From the NCBI RefSeq assembly GCF_004361915.1, contig NZ_SNWP01000011.1:744001-808000 (forward strand): a stretch of 64,000 nucleotides of DNA. Reading direction: 5' to 3'. A program made the translations under genes and the position numbers. A model generated the notes under the pieces. It saw only the letters and a program-made list of their open reading frames with translations, was not told the DNA's origin and made no database searches. Positions 56,893 through 64,000 of the stretch are shown in pieces. This DNA is from Sediminibacterium goheungense. Lineage in GTDB: Bacteria > Bacteroidota > Bacteroidia > Chitinophagales > Chitinophagaceae. Each line of letters starts with the position of its first letter. Positions within the stretch are counted from its first letter, which is position 1.

Positions 56893-58356
56893 ATGACAAA
56901 ACTGCAAGACATATTATATAGAGTACATCTGAAACAGGTGAAGGGTAGTACAGATATTACTGTTTCCGGTATTCAGATTGATTCAAGAAAACTGGAATCG
57001 GGGAATGTATTTGTTGCCATTAAGGGTGTGTTGTCTGATGGGCATATGTTTATTGAAAAAGCCATTGCTTCCGGAGCTACAGCGATTGTTTGTGAAACCA
57101 TGCCTTCGTCACTACAGGAGGGTATAACCTACTTGCAAGTGGCCGATTCGCAGGAAGCAGTTGCTTATATGGCGCATCAGTTCTATGATGAGCCGTCACT
57201 AAAAATAAAACTGGTAGGTGTTACAGGAACCAATGGTAAAACAACTATTGCAACAGTTCTTTTTAAACTATTTACCAGGCTCGGGTACAAATGTGGATTG
57301 GTAAGTACGGTGCAGAATCAAATTGGAGATGAAGTTATTCCTTCTACACACACTACGCCGGATGCGGTAAGTTTAAACGCCTTACTGAAACAAATGGCCG
57401 ATGCAGGTTGCAGCCATGTGTTTATGGAATGTAGTAGTCACGCCATTCACCAGTATCGTATTACCGGCTTACAATTTACCGGGGCACTGTTTAGTAATAT
57501 CACTCATGACCATCTCGATTATCATAAAACTTTTGAAGAGTATATCCGTGTAAAAAAATCTTTTTTTGACCATTTGCCTGCATCGGCCTTTGCCATTTCA
57601 AACGCTGACGATAAAAGAGGTGAAGTGATGCTGCAGAATACACAGGCTTCCAAATACATGTATAGCCTCAAAACTGTAGCCGCTTTCAAAGGAAAAATAC
57701 TGGAGAATGCACTTACAGGATTAGTCATGACAGTGAATGATAAGGAAGTGCATTTCAGACTGATCGGTGAATTTAATGCCTACAATTTATTAGCCGTATA
57801 TGGAGCAGCTGTTTGTTTGGGAGAAGATAGCGAAAAGGTATTAACGGCATTGAGTATGTTAAGTGGGGCGGAAGGTAGGTTTGATTATGTGATTAGCAGT
57901 GGATTGATCATTGGAATTACAGATTATGCTCATACACCTGATGCTCTGGAGAATGTATTGATGACTATAAAAAAATTAAGAAAAGGGCACGAGCAGATTA
58001 TTACTGTAGTAGGATGTGGTGGCGACAGAGATAAAACCAAAAGACCTGTTATGGCACAGGCGGCCTGTGATTTGAGTGATCGGGTAATTCTTACCAGCGA
58101 TAATCCAAGAACCGAAGAGCCGGAGGCAATATTGAAAGATATGGAAGCTGGGTTGAGTAGTTCAGCAAGAAGAAAGTATATAAGTATCGTTGACAGAAAG
58201 GAAGCTATCAGAACAGCAGTAAGTTATGCGGGGCCTGAAGATATCATTCTGGTAGCGGGAAAAGGACATGAAAAATATCAGGATATAAAAGGCGTAAAAT
58301 ATCCTTTTGATGATAAACAGGTTTTACAGGAAATGTTTGCAGCCCTAAATAAATAA
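56893..58356 (+). CDS. murE: UDP-MurNAc-tripeptide synthetase
   Basis: 487 residues, cytoplasmic Mur ligase. Adds the third amino acid to UDP-MurNAc-L-Ala-D-Glu. The P-loop [10 protein letters not shown] lies near 107-116; [15 protein letters not shown] and [10 protein letters not shown] follow. The substrate-selecting motif is DNPR (about residue 403, in [11 protein letters not shown]), which in known enzymes goes with meso-diaminopimelate, so the peptidoglycan is probably of the DAP type. It starts 1 bp after the ftsI stop. Confidence 0.95.
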   Translation: MTKLQDILYRVHLKQVKGSTDITVSGIQIDSRKLESGNVFVAIKGVLSDGHMFIEKAIASGATAIVCETMPSSLQEGITYLQVADSQEAVAYMAHQFYDEPSLKIKLVGVTGTNGKTTIATVLFKLFTRLGYKCGLVSTVQNQIGDEVIPSTHTTPDAVSLNALLKQMADAGCSHVFMECSSHAIHQYRITGLQFTGALFSNITHDHLDYHKTFEEYIRVKKSFFDHLPASAFAISNADDKRGEVMLQNTQASKYMYSLKTVAAFKGKILENALTGLVMTVNDKEVHFRLIGEFNAYNLLAVYGAAVCLGEDSEKVLTALSMLSGAEGRFDYVISSGLIIGITDYAHTPDALENVLMTIKKLRKGHEQIITVVGCGGDRDKTKRPVMAQAACDLSDRVILTSDNPRTEEPEAILKDMEAGLSSSARRKYISIVDRKEAIRTAVSYAGPEDIILVAGKGHEKYQDIKGVKYPFDDKQVLQEMFAALNK

Positions 58357-58379
58357 CAAAACAAAATTTAACTAACCGT

Positions 58380-59690
58380 ATGCTCTACGAATTATTTTCA
58401 TGGCTGAAGCAAGAGTTTAATATGCCGGGTGCTGGTATGTTTCAGTTTCTGACATTCAGAATAGCAATGGCAGTATTGTTATCTCTGGTGATTGCAACAG
58501 TATATGGTAAAAGACTCATTTTATTTCTTCAGAAAAAACAGATTGGTGAAACGGTAAGGGAATTGGGTCTGCAGGGTGAGCACCAGAAGAAAGGTACGCC
58601 AACAATGGGTGGCTTAATCATACTGTTGAGTATACTGATACCTACTCTATTATTTGCCAATCTTGATAAAGTCTATATCCGTTTAATGGTATTATGTACT
58701 GTATGGTTAGGTATGATTGGCTTTCTGGATGATTATTTTAAAATAAAAGCAAGAAGGGCTGCTTTGCAGAAAGGCGAATCCTACAAGAAAAAAGACAGCG
58801 ATGGATTAGCCGGTATTTCAAAAATTATTGGACAGGTAGGATTGGGTATTATTATTGGCACTACTTTATACTTCAGTAATGCCGTAACGGTAGAACGTGA
58901 AATAATAGCTACAAGCGCTGTTCAATTACAGCAAGGTGAGCGGCTTGCAAAAGATACCAATGTGATAGTGAGAAATATTAACGGTGTTGAAAGAAGGTAT
59001 GTGAAGGTAAAAACGCCGATAACCACTATTCCTTTTGTTAAAAATCATGAATTTAATTACAGCAAGCTGATCAGCTGGATGGGAGAAGGTGCTGAGAAAT
59101 ATACATGGATCATTTATATACTGATTGTAACATTTATCATAACTGCGGTTTCAAATGGCGCTAATATAACTGATGGTTTAGATGGACTGGCTGCAGGTGT
59201 AAGCGCCATTATTGGTGTGGCATTGGGTGTGTTCATTTATGTAAGCGGTAACTATGTGCTAGCCGATTACCTGAATGTGATGTATATACCCAACCTTGGT
59301 GAGCTTTCCATTTTTGTAGGTGCATTTGTAGGAGCGTGTATAGGGTTTCTCTGGTACAATGTATATCCCGCACAGGTATTTATGGGTGATACCGGGAGTC
59401 TAGCGTTGGGTGGTATCATCGCTTCACTGGCCATTATTGTTAGGAAAGAGTTATTGATTCCTATTTTCTGTGGTGTATTTCTTGTAGAGCTTGTAAGCGT
59501 TATGCTGCAGGTGAGTTATTTCAAATACACAAAGAAAAAATATGGTGAGGGGAAAAGAATATTTCTGATGAGTCCCTTGCACCATCATTATCAAAAGAAA
59601 GGATTTCACGAAAATAAAATCGCTATCAGGTTCTGGATTGTAACCGTGCTATGCGTTGTGATGTCGATCCTTACCCTGAAAATGAGATAA
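58380..59690 (+). CDS. mraY: Phospho-N-acetylmuramoyl-pentapeptide transferase
   Basis: 436 residues, about ten membrane helices. Transfers phospho-MurNAc-pentapeptide to undecaprenyl phosphate, giving lipid I. Motifs: [51 protein letters not shown] and [12 protein letters not shown]. It is longer than the E. coli enzyme (360) because of an insert around residues 165-230 ([16 protein letters not shown]...), typical of the phylum. Confidence 0.96.
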   Translation: MLYELFSWLKQEFNMPGAGMFQFLTFRIAMAVLLSLVIATVYGKRLILFLQKKQIGETVRELGLQGEHQKKGTPTMGGLIILLSILIPTLLFANLDKVYIRLMVLCTVWLGMIGFLDDYFKIKARRAALQKGESYKKKDSDGLAGISKIIGQVGLGIIIGTTLYFSNAVTVEREIIATSAVQLQQGERLAKDTNVIVRNINGVERRYVKVKTPITTIPFVKNHEFNYSKLISWMGEGAEKYTWIIYILIVTFIITAVSNGANITDGLDGLAAGVSAIIGVALGVFIYVSGNYVLADYLNVMYIPNLGELSIFVGAFVGACIGFLWYNVYPAQVFMGDTGSLALGGIIASLAIIVRKELLIPIFCGVFLVELVSVMLQVSYFKYTKKKYGEGKRIFLMSPLHHHYQKKGFHENKIAIRFWIVTVLCVVMSILTLKMR

Positions 59691-59694
59691 TACC

Positions 59695-61038
59695 ATGAAG
59701 AAGCACAGATTGGTCATATTAGGTGGTGGAGAAAGTGGTGTAGGTGCTGCTTTGCTGGGAAAGCAAAAAGGATATGAAATATTTCTCAGTGATGGCGGTC
59801 CCATCAAACCGAAATATGAAAAAGAGCTCATTGACAATCAGATTGATTTTGAATCGGCACAACATAGTCTAGATCTGATATTGAATGCAGATGAAGTTAT
59901 GAAAAGTCCGGGTATACCTGAAAAAAATGAAGTAGTGAAAGCAATTCGGGCAAAGGGAATACCTGTGATTAGTGAAGTTGAACTGGCTTACCGTTTTAAA
60001 GGTGATAGTAAGATCGTAGCGATTACCGGAAGTAACGGAAAGAGTACCACTACTGCATTGATATTCCATATCTGCCAGACGGCAGGATTGGATTGTGCGC
60101 TGGTAGGCAATATCGGGTATTCATTTGCCAAGCAGGTGGCAGAAGATCCTAAAGCATTGTATGTGGCCGAAATAAGTTCTTTTCAACTGGATGATATAAA
60201 AGATTTCCGGCCAGATGTGAGTGTGCTGCTGAATATAACGGAAGATCATCTTGACAGGTATGAATACAAGTTTGAGAATTATATCAATAGCAAATTCAAA
60301 ATCATCCAGAACCAAACCATGAATGATTATTTCATCTACTGCGAAGATGATGAAGTGATCATGGAAAAATTGAGACTACTAACCATCCATACTAACCCAT
60401 TACCATTCTCTATGAAACACGAAGTAAAAAAAGGCGGCTACATCAAGGGCGACCAGATGATGCTAAGAATCCAGGAAGAAAGAGTAAGCATGAGTATTTA
60501 CGATTTTGCCCTTAAGGGAAAACACAACAACTACAACACTATGGCCGCAGGAATTGCCGCTACCACTTTGGGTATCAGAAAAGAAAAAATCAGAGAGGCA
60601 GTGAAAAACTTTCATAGCCTCGAGCACCGTATGGAATTTGTTGCCATGGTACGTGGAGTTGAATTTATTAATGATAGTAAAGCCACTAATGTAAACAGTA
60701 CCTGGTATGCATTGGAAAGTATGACCAAGCCCACTGTATTGATTTTAGGGGGAACCGATAAAGGAAACGACTATTCACTGATAGCCGATCTGGTAAAAGA
60801 TAAAGTGAAAGCCATTGTATGTATGGGTTTGGATAACAGTAAGATACTGGAAGCCTTTAAAGATGTGGTACCTGTAATCGTAGAAACAGACAGCGCCAAG
60901 AAAGCTGTAAATACATCGTTTAAGTTGGCCGCCAAAGGGGATGTGGTATTGTTAAGTCCCGCATGTGCCAGTTTCGATCTGTTTAAAAATTACGAGGACA
61001 GGGGGTCACAGTTTAAAGATGCAGTAAAAGAGTTATAA
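59695..61038 (+). CDS. murD: UDP-MurNAc-L-alanine:D-glutamate ligase
   Basis: 447 residues, cytoplasmic Mur ligase acting before MurE. RLVILGGGESGVGAALLGKQKG is the N-terminal Rossmann-like domain; the P-loop AITGSNGKSTTT is near 109-119. EISSFQLD, ITEDHLDRY, HRMEFVAMVRGVEFINDSKATN and LILGGTDKGNDY are family segments, and LLSPACASFDLFKNYEDRGSQFKDAV ends it. Starts 4 bp after mraY. Confidence 0.96.
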   Translation: MKKHRLVILGGGESGVGAALLGKQKGYEIFLSDGGPIKPKYEKELIDNQIDFESAQHSLDLILNADEVMKSPGIPEKNEVVKAIRAKGIPVISEVELAYRFKGDSKIVAITGSNGKSTTTALIFHICQTAGLDCALVGNIGYSFAKQVAEDPKALYVAEISSFQLDDIKDFRPDVSVLLNITEDHLDRYEYKFENYINSKFKIIQNQTMNDYFIYCEDDEVIMEKLRLLTIHTNPLPFSMKHEVKKGGYIKGDQMMLRIQEERVSMSIYDFALKGKHNNYNTMAAGIAATTLGIRKEKIREAVKNFHSLEHRMEFVAMVRGVEFINDSKATNVNSTWYALESMTKPTVLILGGTDKGNDYSLIADLVKDKVKAIVCMGLDNSKILEAFKDVVPVIVETDSAKKAVNTSFKLAAKGDVVLLSPACASFDLFKNYEDRGSQFKDAVKEL

Positions 61039-61080
61039 AATAACAAGGTCATCATTAGGAGACTTTGAGGAATAAACGAT

Positions 61081-62367
61081 ATGCCAGAAGTAACCGATAA
61101 GTTATTTTCACAGATACCCAGCGTAGAAGGTGTACGTAGCCAGCTTGTTGATAGGGCAAGAGGCGATAAGTATATCTGGGGCATTGTTTTGCTCTTATCG
61201 TTGATATCTATTTTGGTAGTATATAGTGCAACAGGATCACTGGCTTATAAGATGTACAAGGGAAACACAAATGTGTATTTGTTTAAACAGGTCTCATTTA
61301 CTGTGGTAGGTTTATTGCTGATTTATTTTCTGCATCGCATTAATTATTCTCTTTTTTCGAGAATAGCTACGATCTTATTTCTCTTGTCTATACCATTATT
61401 GATTTATACCTTGTTTTTCGGCGCAAAAATTAATGAAGGAAGCAGATGGATTAAACTGCCTATTATTCATCTTACTGTACAGACAAGTGACCTGGCTAAG
61501 CTGGCATTGTTCATGTATATTTCAAAGCTGCTCAGTAAAAAGCAGGAAGTGATTAAGGATTTTAAAAAGGGATTTGTTCCCGTTGTCACACCTGTATTAA
61601 TTATCTGTGCATTGATTATGCCGGCAAACCTGTCGAATGCTTTATTAACAGGTGCTACATCTTTATTGTTGATGTTTATTGGTAGGGTAAGTCTGAAACA
61701 TATTCTCCTTACAATTGGGGTAGCACTCATACCAGTTGCTTTTATTGTTGGGGTGGCAGTGATGACACATAAGAATAAAGCAAATAATAACGATGTGGTG
61801 GTAGCCGAAAAAGCAAAGTCAATAGGCCGTTTCGGAACTTGGGTAAAGCGTGTACAGGATTTTATTTATGCGAAAGAAGCTGAAGTGCCTTATCAGGTAC
61901 AACAGGCAAAAATAGCCATCGCTAATGGCGGTGTATTAATGGGTCTGGGGCCGGGAAACAGTCAACAGAGAAATTTCCTTCCGCAAGCATATAACGATTT
62001 CATTTATTCCATTATTATAGAAGAATATGGATTGATTGGTGGTGCTTTTATGATATTTATATACCTCGTATTTCTGTTTCGTTGTATACGGATATTCCGG
62101 AAATGTCCCTATGCTTTCGGTGCTTTTCTTGCACTCGGTTTGAGTTTTACACTGGTAATACAGGCAGTAGCAAACATGGCGGTCAATGTAAATCTGGTGC
62201 CGGTAACCGGTGTTACGCTTCCATTGGTAAGTATGGGAGGAAGCTCCTTTTTGTTTACCTGCTGCGCCATTGGTATTGTATTAAGTGTAGCCCGTAATGT
62301 TGAACAGATAGAAGGTAAGCCGGAGCCGGCACCATTAACTACACCCATCACCTCGCCAACCGTATAG
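61081..62367 (+). CDS. ftsW: Septal peptidoglycan glycosyltransferase FtsW
   Basis: 428 residues of the SEDS family with ten predicted membrane helices. Polymerises lipid II at the septum with FtsI. Seen: WGIVLLLSLISILVVYSATGSLAYK (helix 1), the SEDS segment INEGSRWIKLP, the large extracytoplasmic loop with YQVQQAKIAIANGGVLMGLGPGNSQQRNFLPQAYNDFIYSIIIEEYGLIGG, and VNLVPVTGVTLPLVSMGGSSFLFTC. A ~40-residue hydrophilic N-terminus precedes the first helix. 42 bp after murD. Confidence 0.95.
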   Translation: MPEVTDKLFSQIPSVEGVRSQLVDRARGDKYIWGIVLLLSLISILVVYSATGSLAYKMYKGNTNVYLFKQVSFTVVGLLLIYFLHRINYSLFSRIATILFLLSIPLLIYTLFFGAKINEGSRWIKLPIIHLTVQTSDLAKLALFMYISKLLSKKQEVIKDFKKGFVPVVTPVLIICALIMPANLSNALLTGATSLLLMFIGRVSLKHILLTIGVALIPVAFIVGVAVMTHKNKANNNDVVVAEKAKSIGRFGTWVKRVQDFIYAKEAEVPYQVQQAKIAIANGGVLMGLGPGNSQQRNFLPQAYNDFIYSIIIEEYGLIGGAFMIFIYLVFLFRCIRIFRKCPYAFGAFLALGLSFTLVIQAVANMAVNVNLVPVTGVTLPLVSMGGSSFLFTCCAIGIVLSVARNVEQIEGKPEPAPLTTPITSPTV

Positions 62368-62372
62368 CATAT

Positions 62373-63467
62373 ATGCAGAAAAAAATTATCATAGCAGGAG
62401 GAGGAACAGGGGGGCATATATTCCCGGCTATAGCTATTGCAAATGCCATTAAAAAATTGGCACCTGATACTGAGTTCTTATTCATCGGTGCACAGGGTAA
62501 GATGGAAATGGAAAAAGTACCTCAGGCCGGGTATCACATCGAAGGACTGGATATAGCAGGATTTAACCGTTCCAATATTTTTAAAAATATTTCACTGCCC
62601 CTGAAACTGATCAGAAGTTTCTTAAAAGTAAAAAAGCTGGTGAATCGGTTTGGGCCAGATGCGGTAATAGGTGTAGGCGGCTATTCTACTTTCCCTGTAT
62701 TAAGATATGCACAGCAAAAAAATATTCCCACGTTTATTCATGAGGCCAATTCCTTTGCAGGCAAGAGTAATATCTTATTGGGAACGCGGGCAACCAAAAT
62801 ATTTGTAGCAACAGCAGGTATGGAAAAATTTTTCCCAGCTGCAAAATTGATGATAACAGGTAATCCTGTACGAAAATCTATTGTGGATATTACTGTTTCG
62901 AAAGATCAGGCATTACAGCGTTTTGGTCTTGAAAAAAATAAAATAACCATACTTGTTATGGGGGGGAGTCTGGGCGCAAAAAGTATGAATGATGTAATTG
63001 CTGCACATGTACATGAATTTATTTCACTCGATATTCAATTAATCTGGCAGACGGGTAAAAATAATGCAGCTGCTTATAAAGAAAGAGGAAGTGTTTTTCC
63101 AAATATCTGGGTCGATACGTTTATTACGGAGATGGAACAGGCTTATGCAGCGGCAGATATCGTAGTGTCGAGAGCAGGTGCTATGTCGGTTGCAGAAATA
63201 TGCGTGGTGAAAAAGCCTGCCATATTTGTTCCTTATCCGCACGCAGCAGAGGATCATCAGACGGTAAATGCTATGCACCTTGTAAATAAGGGGGCAGCAT
63301 TGATTGTAAGGGACCAGGATGCTTTAAAAGAATTGTTTTCAAAAATGGTAGCACTGGCAAAAGACACAGACCTGCAGAAAACATTACAAGAAAAAATAGC
63401 AACATTGGGTATTGCCAATGCTGATGAAGTTGTGGCAACAGAAATTTTAAATACAATCGGTGGTTAA
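62373..63467 (+). CDS. murG: UDP-GlcNAc:lipid I N-acetylglucosaminyltransferase
   Basis: 364 residues, GT28, peripheral on the inner membrane. Adds GlcNAc to lipid I, giving lipid II. IIIAGGGTGGHIFPAIAIANAI is the N-terminal glycine loop; VIGVGGYSTFPVL, HEANSFAGKSN, VMGGSLGAKSMND, VVSRAGAMSVAEICVVKKPAIFVPYPHAAEDHQTVNAMHLV complete the signature. 5 bp after ftsW; overlaps the murC start by 8 bp. Confidence 0.96.
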   Translation: MQKKIIIAGGGTGGHIFPAIAIANAIKKLAPDTEFLFIGAQGKMEMEKVPQAGYHIEGLDIAGFNRSNIFKNISLPLKLIRSFLKVKKLVNRFGPDAVIGVGGYSTFPVLRYAQQKNIPTFIHEANSFAGKSNILLGTRATKIFVATAGMEKFFPAAKLMITGNPVRKSIVDITVSKDQALQRFGLEKNKITILVMGGSLGAKSMNDVIAAHVHEFISLDIQLIWQTGKNNAAAYKERGSVFPNIWVDTFITEMEQAYAAADIVVSRAGAMSVAEICVVKKPAIFVPYPHAAEDHQTVNAMHLVNKGAALIVRDQDALKELFSKMVALAKDTDLQKTLQEKIATLGIANADEVVATEILNTIGG

Positions 63468-64000
63468 GTTAAACGATATACAGAAAATATATTTTATCGG
63501 TATCGGTGGTATCGGAATGAGTGCCCTTGCCCGTTACTTTAAGTCAAGAGGGGCTGAAGTGAGCGGATATGATAAAACGGTCACGCCACTTACAAAAGAA
63601 CTGGAAAGGCAGGGGATCGATATACATTATGAAGAGCGGGTAGATAGTATACCGCACGATGTAGATGCCGTTGTATACACACCCGCTATACCGGCAGCTC
63701 ATGCTGAACTGGTCTATTATCGTGACAATGGTTATACGGTTGTAAAACGTAGTGATGTATTACAATGGATCACAGAAGGTTCTTTCAATATCTGTGTGGG
63801 AGGAACACATGGAAAAACAACTGTTACGTCGATGATAGCACATCTGTTGCGTCATTCGGGTTATGGGTGTAATGCATTTTTAGGAGGTATAGCAGCCAAT
63901 TACAATACCAATTTCTGGAGTAGCGACAGAAATGTAGTAGTAGTGGAAGCCGATGAATATGATCGTAGCTTTTTAAAACTGGTGCCTGATATTGCAGTAG
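63460..64000 (+). CDS. murC: UDP-MurNAc:L-alanine ligase, N-terminal part
   Basis: Cut by the window end; 180 codons are visible. GTG 63460 is chosen because it is immediately before VKLNDIQKIYFIGIGGIGMSALARYF, the MurC Rossmann-like start, and overlaps the murG stop by 8 bp as expected for coupling. The P-loop GGTHGKTTVTS is near residues 114-124 and EADEYDRSFL appears before the cut. It adds L-Ala to UDP-MurNAc, the first peptide step. Confidence 0.95.
   Translation, partial: MVKLNDIQKIYFIGIGGIGMSALARYFKSRGAEVSGYDKTVTPLTKELERQGIDIHYEERVDSIPHDVDAVVYTPAIPAAHAELVYYRDNGYTVVKRSDVLQWITEGSFNICVGGTHGKTTVTSMIAHLLRHSGYGCNAFLGGIAANYNTNFWSSDRNVVVVEADEYDRSFLKLVPDIAV

Overview
The window looks like a chromosomal piece of a Bacteroidota bacterium, most likely of the Chitinophagales/Chitinophagaceae type. 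The evidence is the cell-division cluster order (mraZ, rsmH, ftsL, a PASTA-bearing ftsI, murE, mraY, murD, ftsW, murG, murC), an isolated atpD-atpC pair, a DUF4292 lipoprotein, -7 promoter elements of the form TAnnTTTG, and a general lack of strong Shine-Dalgarno sites. No tRNA, rRNA, CRISPR array, transposase or integrase gene was seen.

Region 1 (48-12966, all +) is a tight, AT-rich exopolysaccharide/O-antigen operon: a Wzy-like polymerase, an AsnB-like amidotransferase, a fused dehydrogenase, a UDP-GlcNAc 2-epimerase, a heparinase II/III-like protein, a GT4 glycosyltransferase, and a reductase / WecA-like initiator / UDP-GlcNAc 4,6-dehydratase trio that resembles the wbpV-wbpL-wbpM module of Pseudomonas O-antigen loci. 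Region 2 (13209-26062, +) is less AT-rich. It holds an inositol-phosphate synthase, three Wzi-like outer-membrane proteins, a WcaJ-like sugar-phosphate transferase, a Wza-like exporter and a Wzz-like chain-length protein. Region 3 (26494-37243, all -) adds a TagA/WecG transferase, three other glycosyltransferases, an acyltransferase, a second polymerase/ligase, a flippase, two methyltransferases and a lipoprotein. Together these carry two initiating transferases and two polymerase-like proteins but one flippase and one exporter, so two repeat-unit pathways may share one export machine.

Region 4 (37506-52584) is housekeeping: dut, a DUF4292 lipoprotein with a degenerate EnvC/LytM protein, the glycerol genes glpK-glpD-glpF, an AI-2E family membrane protein, atpD-atpC, a PAS protein, YqgE, an orphan histidine kinase, queA and a DUF3052 protein. 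Region 5 (52842-64000, +) is the dcw cluster, cut inside murC, with a regular 10-bp array of GTG boxes upstream of mraZ that looks like the MraZ operator.

The most unusual signal is in the spacers. From about 13 kb to 55 kb, intergenic regions are built from a few recurring sequence 'words' (for example GATGTCGGAT, AATTTGAAAATTTGGAAAT, GGTGCTGGGTACTAGG). At about 30 spacer edges the word has a fixed polarity: the same form is read whenever one moves from a gene edge into the spacer, whichever way the gene points. Spacers therefore behave as inverted repeats, some of them perfect. The words also run into coding sequence (a lipoprotein signal peptide, a glycosyltransferase C-terminus) and create false N-terminal extensions. 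A separate repeat of about 340 bp with nested, partly covarying stems lies upstream of two wzi-like genes, and an elaborate nested palindrome sits between converging genes at 26.1-26.4 kb.
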